Shown here in pieces: positions 49,783-57,735 of a stretch of 64,000 nt of DNA (position 1 is its first letter; each line of letters begins with the position of its first letter). The position numbers and the translations under genes were made by a program. The DNA is from an uncultured Eubacteriales bacterium (lineage in GTDB: Bacteria > Bacillota > Clostridia > Christensenellales > Aristaeellaceae), in assembly GCA_900318145.1 (NCBI GenBank), contig ONJM01000005.1, positions 1 to 64,000 on the forward strand, given 5' to 3'. The notes under the pieces are model-generated. The model did not search any database, was not told where the DNA came from, and saw only the letters and a program-made list of their open reading frames with translations.

Positions 49783-51372
49783 TCAATGCTCCAGCGCCTG
49801 TTTGTAGAGCGCTTCCAGCTTTTCATAGGTCAGCGGCGCCTGCGCGTTGTAGGTCACCACACCCTGCCTGTCCAGGATGATGGTCTGGGGCATGGCGTCC
49901 GCCGCGTTCAGCAGCGGCAGCAGGCCCTTTTCCTTGCTGTCCAGGGCGAAATCCAGGTGATCCCACCCCTTGTCCTCCAGGAATGCCTTTGCTTTTTTCG
50001 CGCCGGCCCGGTTATGGATCGCCAGGATTTCCACGTCCGGGTAATTAACCTTGAGCTGTTCGTAATAGGGCAGTTCCGCGACGCACGGCGCACAGGTCGT
50101 TCCCCAGAAGTTGATGATCACCACCCGGCCCAGGCAGTCCGACAGGCGGAAGGTTTCGCCGCTCAGCAGGTCGGTGGTGAAGTCCGGCAGGCGGTTCCCG
50201 ATCTCCGTTCCGACGGGGAGATCCGCGGCGGCAGCCGCGGGTTCGTTTTTTTCCGCGGATCCGGATACAGCTTCCTGTGTACCGGCTCCTGTTTCCGTTT
50301 CCGTTCCGGCCGGGGTTTCGGGCTGCGCCGGCTGTTCCGTTACAGCCGCTGCGGGAGCGTTTGACCGGTCTATCGCCGGCTCAATGAAATTGAACCAGGC
50401 CACCGCGAACACCAGCACCGCGATCGCGATGCCCCAGGCGACGCGGCCGGCCTTTTTCCTTTTCCGGATTTCCGGTTCGGGGTCGGCGTTTTTCCCCGTC
50501 TCAGGCCCGAGAAGGGTAATTTTTCCGCACTTCAGGGAGATCGCTCCCTGCGCGCAGGTGCTGACGCACCTGCCGCAGGAAATGCATTCATGGTCTCCCA
50601 CGTGCTTCACGTCCATTTCGCACTTCATCACACACAGGCCGCAGCTGTTGCAGCGGTCCGGGTTCACCTTCACGCCGGTCAGGGCGAAACGGTTGAAAAA
50701 GCCGTAGATCGCGCCAAGCGGACAGATGAAACGGCAGAACGACCGGTAGCAGAAAATACAGGCCAGGCCGATGACGATCATGATGACCCACTTGTTGGTA
50801 AAGACCGCGCCAAGCTGGTAGAAGGATGTTGCGTTGACGGGATTCTGCAGCAGGCCGACCGCTCCCTCAAAGGTGCCCGCCGGACAGATATACTTGCAGA
50901 AACCCGGCAGGATGATGCCTTTTCCGATGCCCCAGATGAGCGGGATCGCGATAACGAACACCGCCAGGAAAACATATTTCAGGTATGAAAGCTTCCGGGT
51001 GATGTGGCTCTTCCGGATTTTCCGGGTCGGGATCCTGTGCAGCAGCTCCTGGATCAGTCCCAGGGGGCAGATCCAGCCGCAGACGGTGCGGCCCAGGATG
51101 ACGCCGAACAGCGCCAGAATGCCCATCACGTACCAGGGAGCGGTATGACCGGCTGCGTTCAGGGCGTTCTGCAGGGAACCGAGGGGACAGCTGGCAATGG
51201 CGCCGGGGCAGGAATAGCAGTTGAATCCCGGTACACAGACAGCCTTCAGGTCCCCGGAATAGATATGTCCGTCTATAAAGCCTTTTAAATTCGCGTTGTA
51301 CAGCAGGGCGGCATACAGCTGGACAAGGCGGCGGGTACGCGGACGGGTGATTTTCTTATCCAAGGCCGACAC
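49783..51372 (-). CDS. NapH-like Fe-S membrane protein fused to a TlpA-type thioredoxin domain
   Basis: 529 residues. Residues about 20-235 are a polytopic NapH/CcoG-like domain with conserved CGWICPLG, CKYICPAG and CRFICPLG motifs. Two ferredoxin motifs follow (CNSCGLCVMKC and CISCGRCVSTC, about 240-275), then a membrane helix (about 310-330), a low-complexity Pro/Ala/Thr/Glu linker and a TlpA/ResA-like domain (about 390-529) with the redox site GTTCAPCVAE. It probably passes electrons across the membrane to an outward thiol-disulfide domain. GTG at 51372 or TTG slightly downstream may be the start. Overlaps the upstream gene by 17 bases. Confidence 0.88.
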   Translation of the reverse strand: MSALDKKITRPRTRRLVQLYAALLYNANLKGFIDGHIYSGDLKAVCVPGFNCYSCPGAIASCPLGSLQNALNAAGHTAPWYVMGILALFGVILGRTVCGWICPLGLIQELLHRIPTRKIRKSHITRKLSYLKYVFLAVFVIAIPLIWGIGKGIILPGFCKYICPAGTFEGAVGLLQNPVNATSFYQLGAVFTNKWVIMIVIGLACIFCYRSFCRFICPLGAIYGFFNRFALTGVKVNPDRCNSCGLCVMKCEMDVKHVGDHECISCGRCVSTCAQGAISLKCGKITLLGPETGKNADPEPEIRKRKKAGRVAWGIAIAVLVFAVAWFNFIEPAIDRSNAPAAAVTEQPAQPETPAGTETETGAGTQEAVSGSAEKNEPAAAAADLPVGTEIGNRLPDFTTDLLSGETFRLSDCLGRVVIINFWGTTCAPCVAELPYYEQLKVNYPDVEILAIHNRAGAKKAKAFLEDKGWDHLDFALDSKEKGLLPLLNAADAMPQTIILDRQGVVTYNAQAPLTYEKLEALYKQALEH

Positions 51373-51820
51373 ACTCCGTACAGATGGCGGCGCCCTTGGC
51401 CAGAACGTCCTCCAGGCCGCCGCTGATGATTCCGATTACGATCAGGACCAGCGCGATCACCAGCACCGCCGTCCGCAGGGTCAGGGTTTTCTGATCCGCC
51501 TGCTGGTGTACCGCCTTTTCCCGGATGCTGCCGAGATCCCGCAGCAGCTTTTCATCCTTCACGGGTTTGTCTGCTTTTTCGTCCCGGATGCCCAGGATCA
51601 CGCCGGCGATTGTCAGCCCTGCCGCGCAGAACAGCAGCGGCAGGACGGGCAGCAGCTTCGCGCCGACCCGCTCCCGGGTAAACATGTAGTAGAAGAGGTC
51701 GCCTTCGGCCTGCTTCGCCGCGCCGTCCAGGTACAGGCTCAGCGCGCCCGCCGCCAGCAGGGCGGCGATCACAGCGCACAGCACCGCCTGGGCGGTCATG
51801 AACAGTTTTTCCCGCGTCAT
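51356..51820 (-). CDS. Membrane protein ending in a CD1871A-like CXXC motif
   Basis: 154 residues. It has membrane segments near 8-30, 57-77 and 117-137, and a C-terminal tail VLAKGAAICTECVGLG that matches the end of CD1871A-family CXXC proteins. Those are normally about 40 residues, so here the motif is attached to a larger membrane protein. The CTEC pair could accept electrons from the thioredoxin-like domain of the protein encoded just downstream. AAAAGGTGACAG precedes the ATG. Overlap of 17 bases shows coupling. Confidence 0.75.
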   Translation of the reverse strand: MTREKLFMTAQAVLCAVIAALLAAGALSLYLDGAAKQAEGDLFYYMFTRERVGAKLLPVLPLLFCAAGLTIAGVILGIRDEKADKPVKDEKLLRDLGSIREKAVHQQADQKTLTLRTAVLVIALVLIVIGIISGGLEDVLAKGAAICTECVGLG

Positions 51821-51950
51821 ATTCTGTCACCTTTTTCCGTTGATTTCGCACAGACTGAAGTACGGAAACATCATAGCAGAGAAATCGCCGGTTGTCCACC
51901 GGCAGAGCCGCGGTTTTAGGGTAAAGGATCCGCACGCCTTATTTGTGCGG

Positions 51951-51987
51951 TTGTCTATGGACAATTTATGGATATTCATGGTAATAT
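51951..51987 (+). promoter_or_regulatory. Promoter and inverted repeat before the fucO-like gene
   Basis: TGGACA (51958-51963) and TAATAT (51982-51987) are 18 bases apart. The inverted repeat TTGTC-TATG-GACAA (51951-51964) covers the -35, so a repressor could bind here. Confidence 0.6.
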
Positions 51988-52054
51988 ACTGATAAATCCT
52001 GCACCGGCGGGTTCGCGGGGAGCGGGGAAAACTGCATAAACGGAGGATAAACTT

Positions 52055-53200
52055 ATGTCAGTCAATCGTTTTGTTCTGAACGGTGTTTCCTATCACGGAC
52101 ACGGAGCAATCAATGAGATTCCCGGAATCATTGCCGCCCATGGCTTTCAGAAAGCGTTTATCGCTTCAGACCCGGATCTTGTCAAATTCGGTGTCATAGC
52201 GAAGGTAACGGATCTGCTTGATCAGAACGGCATTGCATATACCCTCTATACGGACATTAAACCGAATCCCACCATTGAGAACGTTCAGCACGGTGTCGAA
52301 GCCTATAAGGCGAGCGGAGCCGATTTCATGATCACCATCGGCGGCGGTTCCTCCATGGATACCGGCAAAGGGATCGGCATTGTTGTCAACAACCCCGAAT
52401 TCGCTGACATCCGTTCCCTGGAAGGCGTTGCGCCGACAAAGAAGCGCACGGTCTTCACGATTGCCGTTCCGACCACCGGCGGCACCGGAGCGGAATCCAC
52501 CATCAACTATGTGATCACAGATGTCGAGAAAAAGCGGAAGTTTGTCTGCGTGGACCCCAACGATATCCCGGACGTGGCCGTCGTCGATCCGGATATGATG
52601 TCCTCCATGCCCAAAGGACTGACCGCTTCCACCGGGATGGACGCGCTGACCCACGCCATCGAGGGATACACAACCGGCGCGGCCTGGGAACTGTCGGACT
52701 GCCTCAATCTCGAGGCGATTCAGCTGATTGCCGCCAACCTGCGCAAGGCGGTTGCGAATGATCCGGACGGCCGGGAAGGCATGGCGCTTGCCCAGTATGT
52801 TACCGCCATGGCCTACTCCAATGTCGGCCTTGGCATCGCTCATTCCATGGCGCATACGCTCGGCGCGGTATACGATACGCCCCATGGCGTCGCCTGCGCC
52901 ATGATGCTCCCGATCGTGATGGAGTTCAACGCGGAATACACCGGAGAGAAGTTTAAGAAGATCGCGGAAGCATTCGGCATTGATACGGCAGGCATGGATC
53001 CTGCAGCTTACAGGAAGGCAGCCGTGGACGCTGTACGGCAGCTTTCCGTTGACGTAGGCATACCGACAAAGCTGGAGAAGCTGAAAGAAGCGGATCTTCC
53101 CTTCCTCTGCGAATCCGCGGCGGCCGATGCGTGCGCGCCCGGCAATCCGCGTCCGGCCTCCCTGGAGCAGTTTGAGGAAATGTTCCGGAAGCTGATGTAA
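52055..53200 (+). CDS. fucO: Iron-containing alcohol dehydrogenase, lactaldehyde reductase (FucO) type
   Basis: 381 residues, full length for group III alcohol dehydrogenases. NAD binding uses ITIGGGSSMDTGKGIGIV; the metal ligands are the Asp in MDALTHAIEGY and the His residues in AHSMAHTLGAVYDTPHG. Closest in style to lactaldehyde:1,2-propanediol oxidoreductase. It disposes of NADH by reducing a small aldehyde. ACGGAGGATAAAC sets the start. It is monocistronic, with a promoter/operator upstream and a terminator after. The exact substrate is not proven. Confidence 0.88.
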   Translation: MSVNRFVLNGVSYHGHGAINEIPGIIAAHGFQKAFIASDPDLVKFGVIAKVTDLLDQNGIAYTLYTDIKPNPTIENVQHGVEAYKASGADFMITIGGGSSMDTGKGIGIVVNNPEFADIRSLEGVAPTKKRTVFTIAVPTTGGTGAESTINYVITDVEKKRKFVCVDPNDIPDVAVVDPDMMSSMPKGLTASTGMDALTHAIEGYTTGAAWELSDCLNLEAIQLIAANLRKAVANDPDGREGMALAQYVTAMAYSNVGLGIAHSMAHTLGAVYDTPHGVACAMMLPIVMEFNAEYTGEKFKKIAEAFGIDTAGMDPAAYRKAAVDAVRQLSVDVGIPTKLEKLKEADLPFLCESAAADACAPGNPRPASLEQFEEMFRKLM

Positions 53201-53244
53201 CAGAGACCTGTCCGGAGTTCCGGTATTGCGGGAACAATTGAATC

Positions 53245-53287
53245 TTATGCCTGGCTGTGATAAAACATAGCCAGGCATAAATCTTTT
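53245..53287 (+). terminator. Rho-independent terminator
   Basis: TTATGCCTGGCT (53245-53256) pairs with AGCCAGGCATAA (53269-53280), followed by ATCTTTT. Confidence 0.85.
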
Positions 53288-53433
53288 CCGGCCGGATGCC
53301 CCGGGCGCTTTCCCCCTGTCCGCGGTGAAGGGAAAAAACAGTAACGGTTGCCGTGGACGGACGTGCTGAAAAAGAGGAAAACCCGGGCGGAAGGCTAATT
53401 TTGGAATACATGTGAATGACAGGGGAATAGTGA

Positions 53434-54123
53434 ATGATGGAACTGAAACGGCTGACAGAACATATCTGGTATATGCCTTTTGAGGAGGAACGGGATCGTC
53501 CGAACCTTGGCTATGTGAAAGGTGAAAACTGGAGCCTGGCGATTGACGCGGGTCACTCAGCGGCCCATGTAAGGGAGTTTTACGCGCTGCTGGCGAAAGA
53601 AAACCTGCCGCTTCCGGATCTGACCGTTCTCACCCACTGGCACTGGGACCATACTTTCGGGATGCATGCCGTAAAAGGCTTGACCCTCGCAAACGAAAGG
53701 ACAAACCGGTATCTTGCGGAGTGGAAAGATAAAATTGAAAAGAACGGGCCGGAGGAATTCCTTGCGCTTCATGAGAGCATCCGGCGGGAATACCGCGAAA
53801 ACCCTGAAGTGATCGTAAAACAGGCGGACATGGTGTTTTCCGGAGAGATTACGCTTAATCTCGGCAGCTGCAAGGTTCAGGTCATACAGGCGGAGGCTCC
53901 CCATACGGATGATTCCACCCTTATCTGTGTTGATCCTGATAAAACGTTATTCCTTGGCGATTCCGCCGGGGACGATTTCTTTACCGGAATCAAAAGAGCG
54001 GATCTCTGCGGGAAGCTGGCTGATACGATCCGGCGGATCAATCCTGAAATATGTGTGGAAGGCCACTGGGTTCCCGTGGATCCGGAGGATACGCTGGCGG
54101 ATCTGATGCGTGATATAGGATAA
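53434..54123 (+). CDS. MBL-fold metallo-hydrolase
   Basis: 229 residues. The metal motif THWHWDHTFGMH (about 67-78) gives HxHxDH; the later His in EAPHTDD, Asp in LFLGDSAGDD and His in VEGHWVPV complete the zinc or iron site. Substrates of this broad family vary; glyoxalase II-like thioesters are one possibility. A second ATG lies one codon downstream and cannot be excluded. The gene stands alone between two alcohol dehydrogenase genes. Confidence 0.9.
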   Translation: MMELKRLTEHIWYMPFEEERDRPNLGYVKGENWSLAIDAGHSAAHVREFYALLAKENLPLPDLTVLTHWHWDHTFGMHAVKGLTLANERTNRYLAEWKDKIEKNGPEEFLALHESIRREYRENPEVIVKQADMVFSGEITLNLGSCKVQVIQAEAPHTDDSTLICVDPDKTLFLGDSAGDDFFTGIKRADLCGKLADTIRRINPEICVEGHWVPVDPEDTLADLMRDIG

Positions 54124-54279
54124 AAACAGTTTTCCGAATACATTCCCGCAGTGCGGAGCGCACTGGAAGAGGACAATATCTTTAACGGGTCCGGAACGTG
54201 AACAGGACAGGATCAGACCGGGAAACAGAGCGGCGCGGATGCGGAACCGGCTTAAAATGCGGCGAGAGGTGAATGCGTT

Positions 54280-55284
54280 ATGAAACAGGCTTTTCTGAAA
54301 GCACCGTGGATCGTGGAAATCAGGGATACGGAGCCGGGAGTTCCCGGCAGGGATGAAGTGATTCTGAATGTAAAAGCCTGCGGGATCTGCGGCTCTGATC
54401 TGAATCTGGCCCGGACCGCTCCGGAATTCACGGCCTTCGGGCATGAGTTTTCGGGTATTGTGGAAGCGGTCGGACCGGAGGTAAAAAACATCCGGCCCGG
54501 GGATTACGCTGCGGTGGAATCTTCCAGCTTCTGCGGGAAATGCGCCATGTGCCGCAACGGCCATCCGGAAAAATGCAGCAACCGGTATATTTATGCGCCG
54601 TGCTACTGCGGCTTTGCGGAAAAGGTGGTGGCGAAAGCCGGAGCGCTGGTACCGTTTGAAGGCTTGACGTTTGAGGAAGCCGCTGTGGCGGAACCGATGG
54701 GCGTGGCGATGGATATGGTGGAGCTGGCGGACATTCGGCTCAATGACCATGTAGCGGTTTACGGCGCGGGGCCGATTGCCCTGCTTGCAGTCCGGCTGGC
54801 CCGGCTGAAAGGCGCGCGCAGGGTTACGGTGATGGCGCACTCCCATTCCAAAGCCCGTATCCGCCTGGCGTCCTTTTACGGGGCGGACCGGGTGGTCTGC
54901 ACAGACCGGGAGGATCTTCACGATGCGTTCAGGGAAGACAAAGCGGACCGTGTGCTGGTCACTACACCCCCGTATACGCTGAAGGACGCGGTGGATATTG
55001 CCGCTTTCGGCGGGATTATCTGCCATATCGGTTTCGGAAGAAGCCGGGAAGACGCCCTGTGCACGCTGGATATTGACCGGATGCACTTCAGGCGCCTTCA
55101 GCTGCGCCTTTCCTTTGCCGCGCCGGCGCTTTTTTTCCCGATGTGCATGGATATGATGAAGAACGGACTGATAGACGTTAAGCCGCTGATCAGCCACCGG
55201 TTTCCGCTGGAACGTCTGGGAGAGGCGATGGCTGTCTGCCGGGATGATCCGGAAAACGCGGTGAAGGTAATGATAACGGAATGA
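54280..55284 (+). CDS. Zinc-dependent medium-chain alcohol/polyol dehydrogenase
   Basis: 334 residues of the sorbitol/threonine dehydrogenase group. Catalytic zinc ligands are Cys in KACGICGSDLN and His-Glu in FGHEFSG; the structural zinc site is CGKCAMCRNGHPEKC. The coenzyme-binding loop is VYGAGPIALLAVRLARL (about 160-176). It should oxidise a secondary alcohol or polyol with NAD(P). The substrate is not clear. GGCGAGAGGTGAATGC lies upstream of the ATG. Confidence 0.9.
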   Translation: MKQAFLKAPWIVEIRDTEPGVPGRDEVILNVKACGICGSDLNLARTAPEFTAFGHEFSGIVEAVGPEVKNIRPGDYAAVESSSFCGKCAMCRNGHPEKCSNRYIYAPCYCGFAEKVVAKAGALVPFEGLTFEEAAVAEPMGVAMDMVELADIRLNDHVAVYGAGPIALLAVRLARLKGARRVTVMAHSHSKARIRLASFYGADRVVCTDREDLHDAFREDKADRVLVTTPPYTLKDAVDIAAFGGIICHIGFGRSREDALCTLDIDRMHFRRLQLRLSFAAPALFFPMCMDMMKNGLIDVKPLISHRFPLERLGEAMAVCRDDPENAVKVMITE

Positions 55285-55366
55285 CTGTCCGGGGTACCGG
55301 AAAGATACAGCAAAAAGAAGAGACAGAACCGGCTGACATAGCCGGAAAGAGAGGAAGGTTTTTGAT

Positions 55367-56437
55367 ATGCGGAACAGGCGGTTTTTTGCCGGAATGCTTG
55401 CGGCTGCCATGATGTTCATGCTGCCCCTTTCCGCCGGCGGCGCGGAATCCGCCGCTGCGGACGCGCCGGTGGTGGTCCTGCGCGTAGCGGACTATGGGGA
55501 CATTTATCTGGAACTTTATCCGGAGTACGCGCCGGTTACGGTGGAGAATTTTCTGAGCCTTGTGGACAGCGGGTTCTACAACGGCCTGACTTTCCACAGA
55601 ATTATCTCGGGATTTATGGCCCAGGGCGGCTGCCCGCTGGGCAACGGAACCGGCGGCAGCGGGAAGAACATCCGGGGGGAATTCTCCGCCAACGGCGTCG
55701 ACAATCCCCTGAAGCATGAACGGGGCGTCCTGTCCATGGCCCGTTCCGGCGATCCGGACAGCGCTTCCTCCCAGTTCTTTATCATGCATGAGGACGCGGC
55801 GCACCTGGACGGAAACTATGCTGCTTTCGGGCGCGTCCTCAGCGGCATGGGGGTGGTGGACGCGATCTGCCTGAACGCGCATGTGACAGATTCGAACGGA
55901 ACCGTTCCCGGAGAGGATCAGCCGGTCATCACCGAGGCGGTACGCGCGGACCGTGCAGAGGCAGAGGCGGCAGCGGCCCGGGAGGCTGAAAACGGCTCAG
56001 AAGGCGGTGTGTTTGACGATCCCGTATCCGGCCTGACTTTTCCCCTGCCGGAAGGCTGGCGCCTGCAGAGCTGCGCAAAAGGCAGCGCTGTGTTTACGGA
56101 CGGTGTGAACAGTTTTTCCCTCAGCACTCTGGACATCTGGCGCAGGCTGGGAAAAAGCGTACAGGAACAGTATGCCGCCGCCGGGTACACCCGTGAAACA
56201 CTGACAACGGAAGCTATCAAACGGGAATACTTCGCCGCTTCTGTCGGCGCGGCGGAGGATCAGCTGACGGAGGAAACCGTGAACGGCATTCTCTGGCTGA
56301 CCGCGGCGGCGGAGAAGGGCGGCGAAGCGATGCGCTTTTATGCCGGTGCGGTGAACGGCACAATCATTATTCTCGCGGGAAGCGAAGGCGCTGTCCCGGC
56401 GATGGCGGCAATTCTTTCCTCCCTGGCGGTCGGGTAA
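55367..56437 (+). CDS. Secreted cyclophilin-type peptidyl-prolyl isomerase with C-terminal extension
   Basis: 356 residues. A signal peptide (about 1-26) without a lipobox, then a cyclophilin domain (about 35-195) with the active-site stretches FHRIISGFMAQGG, SMARSGDPDSASSQFFI and LDGNYAAFGRV. A Glu/Ala-rich helix (about 200-220) leads to a second domain (about 225-356) of unknown type, beginning DPVSGLTFPLPEGWRL, similar in style to PsbP/DUF-type beta domains. It should help exported proteins fold. Bacterial cyclophilins are usually only the first domain, so the extension is notable. Confidence 0.9.
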   Translation: MRNRRFFAGMLAAAMMFMLPLSAGGAESAAADAPVVVLRVADYGDIYLELYPEYAPVTVENFLSLVDSGFYNGLTFHRIISGFMAQGGCPLGNGTGGSGKNIRGEFSANGVDNPLKHERGVLSMARSGDPDSASSQFFIMHEDAAHLDGNYAAFGRVLSGMGVVDAICLNAHVTDSNGTVPGEDQPVITEAVRADRAEAEAAAAREAENGSEGGVFDDPVSGLTFPLPEGWRLQSCAKGSAVFTDGVNSFSLSTLDIWRRLGKSVQEQYAAAGYTRETLTTEAIKREYFAASVGAAEDQLTEETVNGILWLTAAAEKGGEAMRFYAGAVNGTIIILAGSEGAVPAMAAILSSLAVG

Positions 56438-56577
56438 AGAAGAAAGACGGCAGGCAGCGGGCGGTGAACCGAATGAGCGGTTTATGTCAGAAAAACCTGA
56501 AAAAAGGAATGACCGGATGCAAGTGATTCGTCCGCGAGGAACTGCGGACAATACGGCAGGAGGAGGCATGAAGGGAC

Positions 56578-57354
56578 ATGCGGCATGAAGTGATTCGCCT
56601 TCCCGGAACGGGCGTGGAACTGGAAATATATCTGACGGATAACCGGGCGGTGGAACCGGAGAGAAGGCGGGCGCTTGCGCTGATTTTTCCGGGCGGCGCC
56701 TATGCCTGGCGAAGCGACCGGGAAGCGGAACCGGTAGCGCTGCGCCTGCTGTCCCTGGGGATCCAGGCGGCGGTGGTCCGCTATTCTGTGGCGCCGGCAC
56801 GTTATCCGAAAGCCCTGGAGGAAGCGGCGGAGGCGGTGGCCTATGCCCGGGAACATGCGGAGGTATGGCTTTGCGATCCGCACAGGATTGCGGTTCTGGG
56901 CTTTTCCGCCGGCGGACACGCGGCAGCGCATATCGGCCTGAAATGGCGTCAGATGGCGCAGGGAAAGGCCTGCAGACCGGACGCCATGATCCTTGCCTAT
57001 CCGGTGATTACCTCAGGGGAATACGCGCACAGGGCATCCGTTGAAAACCTTCTGGGGGATGATTATGAAAGCCTGAAGGAGGAAGTGTCACTGGAAAGGT
57101 TTGTGGAGAATGATACCCCTCCGGTGTTTCTGTGGCATACCCGGGAGGACGGAAGCGTCCCCGTTGAAAACAGTCTTTTGCTGGCGGAAGCGCTCTGCAG
57201 GCATGGCATCGCTTTTGAACTGCATATCTGGCAGCACGGCGGGCATGGGATGTCACTGGGCAGTGACCAGGTTTATCCGGCGGGAGACGGGAATATCCGG
57301 CCTGAATGCCAGGAGTGGATTGATATGGCTGCCCGGTGGCTGCAGGGGATATAA
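56578..57354 (+). CDS. Alpha/beta-hydrolase, acetyl-esterase type
   Basis: 258 residues, no signal peptide. The oxyanion loop is FPGGAYAWRS, the nucleophile elbow GFSAGGHAAAHIG (Ser near 105), the Asp probably in HTREDGSVPV and the His in GGHGMSLGS. Close in form to family-7-like carbohydrate acetylesterases and BD-FAE-type esterases of gut anaerobes, which remove acetyl or other ester groups from plant polysaccharide sugars. AGGAGGCATGAAGGG lies upstream. Confidence 0.88.
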   Translation: MRHEVIRLPGTGVELEIYLTDNRAVEPERRRALALIFPGGAYAWRSDREAEPVALRLLSLGIQAAVVRYSVAPARYPKALEEAAEAVAYAREHAEVWLCDPHRIAVLGFSAGGHAAAHIGLKWRQMAQGKACRPDAMILAYPVITSGEYAHRASVENLLGDDYESLKEEVSLERFVENDTPPVFLWHTREDGSVPVENSLLLAEALCRHGIAFELHIWQHGGHGMSLGSDQVYPAGDGNIRPECQEWIDMAARWLQGI

Positions 57355-57408
57355 TACCGGGCGGAGGCAGATACGAAAAGAGATACAATCAAAATGCAAT
57401 AAAACATA

Positions 57409-57437
57409 TTGACATAGTAGGTGAATGGTGATATGAT
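57409..57437 (+). promoter_or_regulatory. Methionine importer leader promoter
   Basis: TTGACA (57409-57414) and TATGAT (57432-57437) are 17 bases apart. The spacer TAGTAGGTGAATGGTGA differs from the metY spacer at only two positions, and the flanking -10 differs by one. Confidence 0.85.
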
Positions 57438-57491
57438 CCGGTCAAGCTTCCCGGAGGTGCCGGGAAGACAACGCGGAAAGGAGGCGCAGAC

Positions 57492-57611
57492 ATGTTTACG
57501 GAGTACAGGGAACTGATTCTGAATACGATGTGTCGAATGCAGGAATCCCGGGCAAGCGGAATGACCGGGGTGCCGGCATGCATATGTCTGCGCCTGAACA
57601 AGTCGCTGTAA
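57492..57611 (+). CDS. Cys/Met-containing leader peptide upstream of metN
   Basis: 39 codons after AAAGGAGG at 57477-57484. Core residues are TMCRMQESRASGM and, later, PACICLRLNKSL, with Cys at codons 14, 30 and 32. It aligns codon for codon with the leader at 34295 from the first residue. The nucleotide block TGTCGAATGC at codons 14-17 and TCCCGGGCA at codons 19-21 are shared as well. A 5'-UTR hairpin (57447-57454 with 57460-57467) precedes its ribosome site. It probably senses cysteine or methionine for the attenuator in front of the importer genes. Confidence 0.8.
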   Translation: MFTEYRELILNTMCRMQESRASGMTGVPACICLRLNKSL

Positions 57612-57664
57612 GGAAACGCGAAGGTCATTGCGCCCGGGAGATGAAACAGTCTTCCGGGTTTTTT
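57546..57664 (+). promoter_or_regulatory. Transcription attenuator before the methionine importer
   Basis: The terminator is CCCGGGAG (57633-57640) with CTTCCGGG (57651-57658), one G-U pair, then TTTTTT. TCCCGGGC within the leader frame (57546-57553) is perfectly complementary to GCCCGGGA (57632-57639) on the terminator's 5' arm, giving mutually exclusive structures like those before metY. Confidence 0.75.
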
Positions 57665-57735
57665 ACTGCCCGCGGAGGGCAGGGAAACACGGGCCCGGAA
57701 AAAAAGGGCCGGATGACACAGGTGGAGGACCGGAA

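Noticed and set aside
54124-54279. Hairpin around GTGCGGAGCGCAC as a terminator
   Set aside because: Short stem with no T-tract on either strand.
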